A stretch of DNA of 58,407 nucleotides from an uncultured Lachnospiraceae bacterium (GTDB taxonomy: Bacteria > Bacillota > Clostridia > Lachnospirales > Lachnospiraceae), in contig CAJUJG010000016.1 of the NCBI GenBank assembly GCA_910586715.1, forward strand, positions 1 through 58,407. The letters are read 5' to 3'. The notes below the pieces were generated by a model that saw only the letters and a program-made list of their open reading frames with translations, searched no databases and was not told where the DNA came from. This document shows, piece by piece, positions 35,355 to 43,224 of this stretch (position 1 is the stretch's first letter; every line of letters begins with the position of its first letter). Position numbers and translations under genes: made by a program.

Positions 35355-36275
35355 ATGGAAGATACACAACGTTTGACAACGGATCAAACAGTCGAAAATA
35401 CGGAGGGCGGCGGTCAGCTTGTATATGTGCCGTATAAGAACGGTATTGCAATCAAGCGCTATCGCGGCATCGCAGCAAAAGTTGAGGTTCCGGGGATTAT
35501 TGACCAAAAACCCGTAATTGCCATTGAAAAAAAGGCATTTTTAAGCTGCAAAACCATCAAGGAAATAAGCCTGCCCGACACCATAGAAGAAATCGGCGAC
35601 TGGGCATTTGCGCATGCGGAACACTTGCGGACGGTTACGATACCAAACCGTGCGTTACTGCGCGGAAAAGAACTGTTTTTAGGGTGTTTGCGGTTAAAGG
35701 AAATACGTATACGCACACGAGAGGAGTTCCGTGACCTTGGATTAGGGAGGATGCTCGCTATGGCGGTTACCGTTTTACATGATTATTTCCTTTTTGAGCC
35801 TTTGGAGGTTGGAAACGATGCGTGGATTGCGCGCTGGGATGCAAAGCTCATAGACTTAATCCGGCTTGACGACCTGGATGGATTTGAGGAGCTTTGGACC
35901 TGCGGCGAGGAGGACTACGAGGGCAAAGATTACGACATTAAGTCTTATCCTGTGGAAAAACGGAAAATGAAGCTGCGCATCGTCTATTTCAGGCTTCTCC
36001 ATCCCTATAAGCTTGCGCCGGCAATTGAACATGAATTAAAAGATTACTTAAAGGCGTCCCGGGAGGCGTGGGATATTATTATGGAGGAACATGCCGATGA
36101 TTTGAAATACTATAAGCTGTTTGCGGATGCAGGCTGTATTACGGAAGAAAACTTTGATATGTTTTTAACAGACTTGGCAGACGCCGGAGCGGAAATTAAG
36201 GCATATCTGTTAAAATATAAGGATGAACATTTAAAGACAGCAGACGCATTTTCAGCATTTGAACTTGATTGGTAA
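35355..36275 (+). CDS. BspA-type leucine-rich-repeat protein with helical C-terminus
   Basis: The 306-aa protein has an N-terminal LRR_5 region (about 40-130; VIAIEKKAFLSCKTIKEISL, DTIEEIGDWAFAHAEHLRTV). A helical C-terminal half follows (KLIDLIRLDDLDGFEELW, KLFADAGCITEENFDMFL). No signal peptide is visible, so unlike most BspA proteins it should stay in the cytosol. It follows the MoxR gene by 37 bp and may be a third component or adaptor of that pair. The start at 35355 was preferred over an upstream frame that overlaps the ATPase gene; the ribosome site is weak. Confidence 0.65.
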   Translation: MEDTQRLTTDQTVENTEGGGQLVYVPYKNGIAIKRYRGIAAKVEVPGIIDQKPVIAIEKKAFLSCKTIKEISLPDTIEEIGDWAFAHAEHLRTVTIPNRALLRGKELFLGCLRLKEIRIRTREEFRDLGLGRMLAMAVTVLHDYFLFEPLEVGNDAWIARWDAKLIDLIRLDDLDGFEELWTCGEEDYEGKDYDIKSYPVEKRKMKLRIVYFRLLHPYKLAPAIEHELKDYLKASREAWDIIMEEHADDLKYYKLFADAGCITEENFDMFLTDLADAGAEIKAYLLKYKDEHLKTADAFSAFELDW

Positions 36276-36327
36276 TTGGAAAGAAATCGGTTTGATGACA
36301 TAGTTCCTTTGGGGCGCCCGTGTGCAT

Positions 36328-36372
36328 AAAAAAGCGGAAACATGTAATCATTACACATGTCTCCGCTTTTTT
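36328..36372. terminator. bidirectional terminator between convergent genes
   Basis: 18-bp arms with one A-C mismatch (36328-36345 with 36355-36372), a 9-nt loop, A6 on the left and T6 on the right, so it can end both converging transcripts. Confidence 0.85.
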
Positions 36373-36376
36373 CATT

Positions 36377-37705
36377 TTATTCTGCGATTGTCTCTGTTTC
36401 AGAAACCGTTTCTGCTTCCGTTCCGACCTCTGTATCCGTTTCTGCCTCTGTCTCACCTGTCTCGCTTGGCATCTTGTCAGGGTCTTTGTAACGGTCTACA
36501 AGATAGTCCAAAACAGCATCGCGAATTGCATTCTGTGCAAAATATCCCTCACCATAATCTTCAATCATGCTGTCCGCATAGGTTTCGTCACCGTTTGTCT
36601 CGTTCATTTCAGCCTTTGCGGCTTCTATATCAATTGTTAAGCCAGCTTTTTCAAAAATCGCCTGATAAACCATTGCCTGCTTCACCGTATCCTGTGCACG
36701 TCCGACAAGTGCTTTTTCATAGGCAAGCTCACTGTCCTCACCTGCCATTTCCCATACGTTTGTGGAAGCCTGCATACCGGATGATGCAAACACCTGACTG
36801 TAATAATTCATTGTTGCCTCATCGTTTGCCTTTGTTGTCGCTTTCATTATCTTCACGTAATCCTTAGGATAAGTATTTACAGTCGAATTCTCGATAATAT
36901 AATTTGAGAGAAACTCTCTAAGGTTGGTCTCATAATACTTTTTGGCGATGGATGCGCGGTATTCGTCAGCAGTTGTAATTTCCTCGGTTGCAAGACCGTT
37001 TTTCTCAAGAAATGCATCGTCAAATGCGGGCGCTTTGTAGATACCGTTTACGGTGACTTCAAATACGGCGTCTTTTCCGGCAACAGTTTCATCCTGCTGA
37101 TAATCTTCGGGAAACGTTACATCGACAGTTACGTTATCCCCGGGATGTGAGCCGATAAGCTGCTGTTCAAAATCATCAATAAAAGAACCGGAGCCGATTG
37201 TAAGGTCATAACCGGCATTATTGCTGTTTCCGCCCTCAAATTCCACGCCGTCAATCGTTCCTACATAGTCAATATTTACTTTGTCGCCATCCGCAATAGC
37301 GAGGCTGACATCATAATCAATTTCCTGATACTCTTCCAAAAGCTCGTCAATGTCTTTCTGAACCTGCTCGTCCGTGCTGACGTCCTCGTCCGTAATGGTA
37401 ATATTCTCATAATCTACCAGTGTAACTGCATCAGAAACATTCACACCCTCAATTTTTCCATCCGCCGTAAGTCCTGCGCTCATCTCGGTGCTTGGCGTGG
37501 TGCGGATAGCCATAAGATAAATGTTCTTTCCTGCAAAAACGATAATAACACCTGCTATAAAACCAAGAATTGCGAAGCTGACAGCGCGTGAAATGATGCG
37601 GTTTCTTTTTTCTTTTGCCACTTCTTTCCTACGCTCTTCGCGTTTTGCCTTACTTTTGCTAATGTCTGTAATTTCACCAGACTTCGTTTTTTTGTCCTTT
37701 GCCAT
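36377..37705 (-). CDS. membrane-anchored FKBP / trigger-factor-like peptidyl-prolyl isomerase
   Basis: The 442-aa protein has a highly charged cytosolic N-terminus (1-37), one transmembrane helix (about 38-58; RAVSFAILGFIAGVIIVFAG), and an external FKBP domain (about 135-230; DGDKVNIDYVGTIDGVEFEG, GSGSFIDDFEQQLIGSHPGD). A trigger-factor C-terminal-like helical domain follows, then a Glu/Thr-rich tail. It probably helps exported proteins fold outside the membrane. The trigger-factor ribosome-binding domain is lacking. AAAGGAG precedes the start on the minus strand. Confidence 0.85.
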   Translation of the reverse strand: MAKDKKTKSGEITDISKSKAKREERRKEVAKEKRNRIISRAVSFAILGFIAGVIIVFAGKNIYLMAIRTTPSTEMSAGLTADGKIEGVNVSDAVTLVDYENITITDEDVSTDEQVQKDIDELLEEYQEIDYDVSLAIADGDKVNIDYVGTIDGVEFEGGNSNNAGYDLTIGSGSFIDDFEQQLIGSHPGDNVTVDVTFPEDYQQDETVAGKDAVFEVTVNGIYKAPAFDDAFLEKNGLATEEITTADEYRASIAKKYYETNLREFLSNYIIENSTVNTYPKDYVKIMKATTKANDEATMNYYSQVFASSGMQASTNVWEMAGEDSELAYEKALVGRAQDTVKQAMVYQAIFEKAGLTIDIEAAKAEMNETNGDETYADSMIEDYGEGYFAQNAIRDAVLDYLVDRYKDPDKMPSETGETEAETDTEVGTEAETVSETETIAE

Positions 37706-37827
37706 GTATCAATCATGCTCCTTTATTTCATTAAATTTCTTCCGTCCCAATAGACACTTGCAATTATTGTACAACAAAACAGAAAAAAAATAAATACCCA
37801 ATTTTCAAAAATGCCTATGTAATACAA

Positions 37828-37869
37828 GTTGTCAAATGCTTGACAACAAAAGCGTTCACGGACTATACT
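37828..37869 (+). promoter_or_regulatory. promoter with palindromic operator
   Basis: TTGACA (37840-37845), 18-bp spacer, TATACT (37864-37869). A perfect palindrome with 8-bp arms (GTTGTCAA, ATGC centre, TTGACAAC; 37828-37847) covers the -35 box, as expected for a dimeric repressor site. Confidence 0.6.
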
Positions 37870-38003
37870 ATATAATAGCAGTACAATGCGAATAGTGTGA
37901 AATATAAAATTTCACCATCCTGATTTGTATGCCCGCTGAAGCAGGCAGATGGGAGTTAGTGTCAAAAAAGGAAAAAGCCGCAATAGGCAGAATGAGAGGA
38001 AAT

Positions 38004-38405
38004 ATGAACGTAGAAGATATTCCGGTACCATCAATGGCGACAATTAAGGTTAGTAAAGAAAATAAGTCTGCGGTGTTTGAGACGACGGTTATTCATACCA
38101 CAGATAATAAATACATCTACTGTATGCCTGTCAGAGTAGATGAGAAACTGGTAAATTTTGAGGCGAAGGGAATGCTCAAGGAGCTTAAAATTGAGTTTGC
38201 ACCCTTTGAATTTTACGCGTGGAAAAATATTTCCATTATAAGATTTGTGGAAGATGGGAAAAGCTATTTAAGAATAAAGACAACAACGCCGGGTGTAAAA
38301 GCAATGGCATGGCCGGATAAACCGGTTACTACGCAGAAGAAAAAGAAAGATCCTATTCTGAGCAAAGTAAGTGCGAATGATACAGAAAGCGAACAGACGG
38401 AATAA
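38004..38405 (+). CDS. protein of unknown function, beta-rich
   Basis: The 133-aa protein (from ATG 38004 after GAGAGG) shows alternating strands: MATIKVSKENKSAVFETTVI, KYIYCMPVRVDEKLVNFEAK, NISIIRFVEDGKSYLRIKTT, then a Lys/Ser-rich disordered tail. The layout loosely recalls small beta-barrel (PilZ-like) domains but lacks the RxxxR and DxSxxG motifs, so I make no functional call. The frame is open upstream to 37929 (an ATG), which would add 25 residues. The promoter is at 37840-37869. Confidence 0.6.
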   Translation: MNVEDIPVPSMATIKVSKENKSAVFETTVIHTTDNKYIYCMPVRVDEKLVNFEAKGMLKELKIEFAPFEFYAWKNISIIRFVEDGKSYLRIKTTTPGVKAMAWPDKPVTTQKKKKDPILSKVSANDTESEQTE

Positions 38406-38422
38406 ATTTATGGGAAATAAGG

Positions 38423-38848
38423 GTGAGAAATTTGTATAAGGGGAAAATAAAAACAGCAGCAGCGCTGATACTGCTTGGTATGGCACTTACAGGATGTCAG
38501 GAAGACGTATCAATTGATAATGTAGGTGATAAAATAAGCGAGTCGGTGAATGATGCGATTGCAAATACGAAGAAGCAGGTAAGCGAAGACATTAAGAATG
38601 CGCTCGCAGATGAAGTACAGGCGTTTATTGAGAATGATGATTTGGCAGTAACGTTAGGGATCAGTGTGCAAGAGCAGGAAAGCATTAACAATTCTATTCG
38701 GGATTATATAGATCATTATGAATTAGACGAAGAACAATTAAAAACGGTGAAAGAATCTGTTGAAGCGTTTTTGGATAGTGCAAAAGGGCTTTCCGCAGAG
38801 GAAATTAAACAAAATATTGGGGAAATTTTTGAAGAAAACGAAAAATAA
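38423..38848 (+). CDS. small lipoprotein of unknown function
   Basis: The 141-aa protein has a basic N-terminus, a hydrophobic stretch and a lipobox LTGC with Cys25, so it should be lipid-anchored outside the membrane. The mature part is helical and acidic (ISESVNDAIANTKKQVSEDI, LKTVKESVEAFLDSAKGLSA). The start is GTG 38423 or TTG 38432; the latter is better spaced from AAGGGTGA. A terminator follows directly. Confidence 0.7.
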   Translation: MRNLYKGKIKTAAALILLGMALTGCQEDVSIDNVGDKISESVNDAIANTKKQVSEDIKNALADEVQAFIENDDLAVTLGISVQEQESINNSIRDYIDHYELDEEQLKTVKESVEAFLDSAKGLSAEEIKQNIGEIFEENEK

Positions 38849-38872
38849 AAAAACGCCGAACAGCGTTTTTTT
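38847..38872 (+). terminator. rho-independent terminator after the lipoprotein gene
   Basis: 10-bp stem AAAAAAACGC/GCGTTTTTTT with a 6-nt loop. The A7/T7 symmetry lets it serve the convergent HD-GYP gene as well. Confidence 0.85.
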
Positions 38873-38894
38873 ATTTTATATAGAAATATAAATT

Positions 38895-39947
38895 TTAAAG
38901 CATGCGAATAATTTCGGCGCCTTGTTTTGTGCGAAGGTCATAGTTAACATTGCTTGCAAATACAGTCGGACGTGAAAGCGCATCCTCATGAATTTCTATA
39001 ATGCGTCCTTCGATGTTGCCGGTCACACATACGCGTCTTTCCAAATACATGTTTGCAATACGTGTCAAAATAGGTTTGATGTTTTTCCCATATTTTACTT
39101 CAAGACCTTGCTCCTCAAATGCACGTATTGCTTGAAAGGGTGTTAACGCCACACGGTGTGACCGTGGATGTGTCATTGCCTCATAAGTATCGGCAATTGC
39201 CGCAATCAGTGCAAAGGGATCAATGCGGTCCTCTTTTATACGTGCAGGATAGCCACTGCCGTCACACCGCTCATGATGCATAATCATAACACTCACTGTG
39301 TGAGGCGGAAAGGTTCTGTTTTTCAAAAGATCGTATCCTAAATGAATATGATGCTGCATTTGTAAAAACTCTTCCGGCGTAAGCTTGTCAGGTTTCCACA
39401 AGAGTTCGTCGGAAATCTTTGTTTTACCTATGTCAAACAAAAAACCTGCAATAGTAAGGTTATCCAAATCTTCTTCACCAAGTCCGATCCACGTGCCAAA
39501 AATATAGCAAATTAAACCACAGTTAAAGCAGTGGTTATATGTAATTTCATTTTCATCAGGCATCATATTGTAAAGATAATCGAGAAGCTGCTCGCCATTC
39601 ATGACCATATTCATCATATCATCGCGCAAGGATAAAAGCTTTGACGTATTTAAGTCGATTCCCGTATCAAGAGTACGGATTAGTTTATTGAAGGTCGTAA
39701 GAGACAATGTGTACATTGCATTAAATTTTTCAAAATGCGGATGTTGATGAAGATGCTCATAATGCGTCATATTGACCTCATTTGGTTCAGCAAGCGTTAT
39801 CTCATCAAAATTATGCTCGCATAAAAGCTGTATATGCTCCTGAGTAAGATGTGTATTTGCTTTTAAAATCAGCTCTTTTGAGGGAGTGTAGATATCCTCA
39901 TAAGTTATCATTCCTGGTTTTAAGGACTGAGTAGATAAATTATACAT
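38895..39947 (-). CDS. HD-GYP domain protein, HD motif degenerate
   Basis: The 350-aa protein has an N-terminal DUF3391-like part (LKPGMITYEDIYTPSKELIL) and an HD-GYP domain: NHCFNCGLICYIFG, then FLFDIGKTKIS, HLGYDLLKN, MIMHHERCDGSGYP and IADTYEAMTHPR. HD-GYP proteins cleave cyclic di-GMP at a di- or tri-metal centre. Here the HD pair reads Phe171-Asp172, so one metal-ligand histidine is missing while His224-His225 and the GYP motif are intact. Activity is therefore doubtful; it may bind c-di-GMP instead. The start at 39947 follows GGAGGTAACT. Confidence 0.88.
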   Translation of the reverse strand: MYNLSTQSLKPGMITYEDIYTPSKELILKANTHLTQEHIQLLCEHNFDEITLAEPNEVNMTHYEHLHQHPHFEKFNAMYTLSLTTFNKLIRTLDTGIDLNTSKLLSLRDDMMNMVMNGEQLLDYLYNMMPDENEITYNHCFNCGLICYIFGTWIGLGEEDLDNLTIAGFLFDIGKTKISDELLWKPDKLTPEEFLQMQHHIHLGYDLLKNRTFPPHTVSVMIMHHERCDGSGYPARIKEDRIDPFALIAAIADTYEAMTHPRSHRVALTPFQAIRAFEEQGLEVKYGKNIKPILTRIANMYLERRVCVTGNIEGRIIEIHEDALSRPTVFASNVNYDLRTKQGAEIIRML

Positions 39948-40036
39948 AGTTACCTCCATAAATGGCTTTTCAGCGGAACTGTTAAAATATATTCCAATGC
40001 ATAGATTATTAAAAAGCAAAGATGATATCTGACAGC

Positions 40037-40196
40037 ATTATATCATAATTCCTTCGTAATTATGGTAAGTTTATGCCCATTCGAGCGAGTATAATGTCTG
40101 TCGACATTATATCATAAATCTGCGATTTATGATCAACATTCGCCGTTCGCAAAATGTACAGGTCCACTTTGCTCTCTTGCGCTCATTGTATCATAA
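40037..40196. repeat. intergenic repeat cluster with ATTATATCATAA boxes
   Basis: A 12-bp box recurs at 40037-40048, 40106-40117 and (one change) 40185-40196. The second is part of a 9-bp perfect hairpin (TCATAAATC-TGC-GATTTATGA, 40112-40132), the first of an imperfect one. It lies within the non-coding stretch 39948-40712; from 40200 to 40335 I see only AT-rich sequence. Confidence 0.55.
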
Positions 40197-40338
40197 AACA
40201 TCAAATTTTGTATATAAAAATTAAAAAAAACGAGAAAAATTAAAATTATGCTTTTCAAAATAAAAATATGTGATAAAATGGAAGCAAGAATGGTTTACAT
40301 AAAAAGTTCAAAAAAATTATTTTTCGGCAAAATAACCA

Positions 40339-40367
40339 TTGCAATATAAAAATACATATGATAGTAT
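40339..40367 (+). promoter_or_regulatory. promoter of the structured leader
   Basis: TTGCAA (40339-40344), 17-bp spacer, TAGTAT (40362-40367); predicted start near 40375, just before the first hairpin. Confidence 0.6.
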
Positions 40368-40374
40368 TTACATA

Positions 40375-40712
40375 AAGTGTCTGAGGCATGTAGGGTAAAT
40401 GCCTTATGACAAAAGTATTTTGGGGAAAGGTAGAAATGTCTGCCGGTTACAGGGGTGGTTTAGTTTCGCATGTATCGCCACAAGGGAGAAGGTGACTTTA
40501 TAGCGGAGCTGATCATATAAAACGCGGCTTTGAAAGGATTTAACAGCTGCGTGGGCTTTAATTTAACATACGTACTTTGAAAAAAGAGAAGGTTTTTTTA
40601 TTCTCGTCATACAGCGGACCAAGCGCAGGTCCGGCTGATTTTGGACCAGGAGAGAGATAAAATCACCGATAAGGAGACAAACTGAAGAAGGGTTGAAAGG
40701 GGATCAACAAGA
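40375..40712 (+). ncRNA. candidate structured leader RNA (riboswitch-like or independent ncRNA)
   Basis: About 338 nt lie between a good promoter and a 71-codon gene and contain no credible ORF. Visible helices are 40382-40389 with 40399-40406 (8 bp), 40455-40458 with 40478-40481 (4 bp), 40522-40529 with 40545-40552 (8 bp, one G-U), 40586-40590 with 40601-40605, and 40612-40620 with 40628-40637 (9 bp, one bulge). The stretch is more GC-rich and purine-patterned (GGGGAAAGG, AGGGGTGG, AAGGGAGAAGG) than the AT-rich flanks. I cannot match it to tmRNA, RNase P, SRP, 6S or the common riboswitches. The small downstream gene may only be a passenger. Confidence 0.5.
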
Positions 40713-40928
40713 ATGTTAGTAGCAAAAAAAGAAGTACTGAAAAAAATCAATGTAGCAAACAAAAAACCGATGATTAGAAAAAATCAAACTACAGGTGAGA
40801 TGGTAGGAGGCTTTCTTGATCCGGAAACGGGAGTATTTGAGGCAGCTATGGAAATTAATGACGAGAGAGACATCGATGAATTTCTTGAAGAATATGATCT
40901 TTCTGTTGTAATGATTTCTAAGATGTAA
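40713..40928 (+). CDS. 71-aa protein of unknown function
   Basis: The small protein (MLVAKKEVLKKINVANKKPM, ETGVFEAAMEINDERDIDEF) has a basic N-terminal half and an acidic helical C-terminal half. GAAAGGGG lies 10 nt before the ATG. It sits between a structured leader and a terminator as a single-gene transcript. I do not recognise a family. Confidence 0.6.
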   Translation: MLVAKKEVLKKINVANKKPMIRKNQTTGEMVGGFLDPETGVFEAAMEINDERDIDEFLEEYDLSVVMISKM

Positions 40929-41023
40929 TTACGCAAAGATGCATATACTTATGAGAAAATTCTCAAAAACAGCTGCGACCAGTCAAAATTAAATAATTGG
41001 ACAAGTATGTAAATTAAAGCTTT

Positions 41024-41057
41024 GAAAAAGGGAGTAGGTGGGACTGCTCCCTTTTTC
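41024..41057 (+). terminator. rho-independent terminator
   Basis: 11-bp perfect stem GAAAAAGGGAG (41024-41034) with CTCCCTTTTTC (41047-41057), ending the 71-aa gene transcript. Confidence 0.85.
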
Positions 41058-41072
41058 TAGGGTTGTAGATAT

Positions 41073-41102
41073 TTGACAAATTGAAGTTTACAATAATAAT
41101 AT
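41073..41102 (+). promoter_or_regulatory. promoter of hydrolase-glycosyltransferase genes
   Basis: TTGACA (41073-41078), 18-bp spacer, TAATAT (41097-41102), 60 bp before the hydrolase start. Confidence 0.65.
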
Positions 41103-41161
41103 CGGAAATAGTTGGAAATAATTAACAGGTAAAGAGATAAAATAGCAGCATGGAGGCAAAT

Positions 41162-42088
41162 ATGAAAAAAACAGAGGTTGAATTGCCGTCAAGAGACGGG
41201 ATTCACAGACTGCATGGAATATTTTGGAAACCAAAGGGAGAAGTACGTGGTATAATACAATTATCCCATGGTATGATAGAAATGACAGACCGCTACGATG
41301 AATTTGCCAACTATTTGCTTGACCATGGGTTTGCTGTTATTGGCAATGATCATCTCGGTCATGGGGCCACAGCCGGAAGAGATGAAGATTTGGGATATTT
41401 TTGCCGTAAAAACATGAGTGCAACCGTCGTTTCGGATTTACATCGCGTTACATGCTACGCGAAAAAACATTATAAAAAAACACCCTGTTTTCTGTTGGGA
41501 CACAGTATGGGGTCTTTTATGGTAAGGCGCTATATTATGACATATGGAAATGAGCTTACAGGAGCAATTATTATTGGAACAGGCAGTAAAAGCAGTGTTA
41601 CGCTTGCGGTCGGAAGCATATTATCAGAGTTTATCAGGCTTGCAAAAGGTGACAGGTACCGCTCTGCTTTATTAGAACAATGTGTTTTTCATAATTATTT
41701 GGCACGGATAGACAATCCACGCACAAAAAGTGATTGGATTACAAGAGATGAAAAAGCAGTAGACTTATATTGTAAAAATAAATTCTGTAATTTCAAATTT
41801 ACCGTAAACGGTTACAGAACGTTATTTGAAGTGCTTGCTTTTATTCAAAAAGACCAAAATATTCAAAATATACCGAAAGAACTTCCGCTTTTGTTTTTGG
41901 CGGGAGGTATGGACCCTGTGGGTAATTACGGAAAAGCAGTGAATGAAGTCTGCTGTGAATACAAAAAGAAAGGAATCAACGATGTCAGTATGAAGCTTTA
42001 TCCTGACGACAGGCATGAGATTTTAAATGAACTGGACAAACAACAGGTATACAGTGACATTCTGCGCTGGTTGGAAAATCATTTATGA
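41162..42088 (+). CDS. alpha/beta hydrolase (lysophospholipase/monoacylglycerol lipase-like)
   Basis: The 308-aa protein has the serine aminopeptidase S33-type layout: oxyanion region LSHGMIE, then GNDHLGHG, nucleophile elbow GHSMGSF with Ser115, a lid region, the Asp loop LAGGMDPVG and the final His in DDRHEILNE. It should hydrolyse a lipid ester. ATG 41162 follows GGAGG. It overlaps the next gene by ATGA, so it is linked to glycan synthesis at least by transcription. Confidence 0.88.
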   Translation: MKKTEVELPSRDGIHRLHGIFWKPKGEVRGIIQLSHGMIEMTDRYDEFANYLLDHGFAVIGNDHLGHGATAGRDEDLGYFCRKNMSATVVSDLHRVTCYAKKHYKKTPCFLLGHSMGSFMVRRYIMTYGNELTGAIIIGTGSKSSVTLAVGSILSEFIRLAKGDRYRSALLEQCVFHNYLARIDNPRTKSDWITRDEKAVDLYCKNKFCNFKFTVNGYRTLFEVLAFIQKDQNIQNIPKELPLLFLAGGMDPVGNYGKAVNEVCCEYKKKGINDVSMKLYPDDRHEILNELDKQQVYSDILRWLENHL

Positions 42089-43224
42089 AAAAGATTGTAT
42101 TAATCGGTCCCGTTTATCCATATAGAGGAGGAATATCGCACTATACGGGACTGATGTGCCGTGAACTATCCAAAAGGTTTGAAGTGGAAATGCTTTCCTA
42201 TAAAATGCAGTATCCTAAAATTTTGTTTAAAAAGGAGCAGCGGGATTACGAAAATGATAGTTTTAAAATAGACAATGCAAAGTATATGATTCATACCGCA
42301 AATCCATTTAATATTATCCGGACAGCACGTTATATTCGGAAAAAAAAGCCGGATATGGTGCTGGTGCAATGGTGGCATCCCTATTTTGCGCCGTGTTATA
42401 TTCTGCTTGCGAAATTTATGGGAAAACAAAATCTGACATTTGTATGCCATAATGTATTTCCTCACGAACGATTTCCTCTTGATAAAATTCTGACAAAAAT
42501 GACATTAAAAAACGGAAAGCATTTTATTGTCCATGCGAAAGAGGAGGAGGCGGAATTAAAGCAGATTATGCCAAATCCAAACTGTCAGGTAACGCCGCAT
42601 CCGTCGTACAATGCTTTTTGCTTTGCAAATATGACCAAAATGCAGGCAAGGACGCAGCTTTCCCTGCCTCAGGATGAAAAGGTGCTTTTATTTTTTGGGT
42701 TTGTACGTCCATATAAGGGGTTGAAACATTTGATTAACGCAATGCCGGATATAAAGGAACGCTTAGGAAATGTGACGCTTTTGATTGTCGGCGAATTTGG
42801 AAACGCGGAGGACAAGGAAGGCTATGTCAGTCAAATTAAAATGCTGGCGGCGTCAGGCAGCGGGTTGGAAGCTTCTATTATAATATACGACGGTTATACG
42901 CCCGACCGCGAGGTGGAAAAATATTTTGCGGCAAGTGATATGGTTGTGCTTCCTTATGAAAGCGCCACGCAGAGCGGAATTGTCCAAATTGCCTATGGCT
43001 TTGGGAAGCCCGTTACCGTTACGGAGGTAGGCGGTCTGCCGGATGTAGTAAGCCATAACCGGACAGGCTATGTTGTTCCTCCACAGAATAAACAGGCGCT
43101 TGCGGAAGCGATTGTGCGGTATTTTACGGAGGGCAAAGAGGAGGAATTTGCCAAAAACATTGCGGCAGAGGCGTATCGGTTCTCGTGGGAACGGATGGGG
43201 GAGGTTGTGGAGCAATGGATTTAA
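42085..43224 (+). CDS. glycosyltransferase family 4 protein
   Basis: The 379-aa GT-B enzyme opens with VLIGPVYPYRGGISHYTGLM, the Gly-rich N-terminal loop of GT4. It has LFFGFVRPYKGLKHLINAMP at the start of the donor domain and the nucleotide-sugar site PYESATQSGIVQIAYGFGKP followed by TEVGGLPDVV. The acceptor and donor are not readable. ATGA overlap upstream and a 10-nt overlap downstream show tight coupling. Confidence 0.9.
   Translation: MKKIVLIGPVYPYRGGISHYTGLMCRELSKRFEVEMLSYKMQYPKILFKKEQRDYENDSFKIDNAKYMIHTANPFNIIRTARYIRKKKPDMVLVQWWHPYFAPCYILLAKFMGKQNLTFVCHNVFPHERFPLDKILTKMTLKNGKHFIVHAKEEEAELKQIMPNPNCQVTPHPSYNAFCFANMTKMQARTQLSLPQDEKVLLFFGFVRPYKGLKHLINAMPDIKERLGNVTLLIVGEFGNAEDKEGYVSQIKMLAASGSGLEASIIIYDGYTPDREVEKYFAASDMVVLPYESATQSGIVQIAYGFGKPVTVTEVGGLPDVVSHNRTGYVVPPQNKQALAEAIVRYFTEGKEEEFAKNIAAEAYRFSWERMGEVVEQWI

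Noticed and set aside
40375..40712. tmRNA, RNase P, SRP, cobalamin or glycine riboswitch
   Set aside because: Characteristic conserved segments of these RNAs are not found; short resemblances near 40650-40680 to glycine riboswitch text do not form its paired core.
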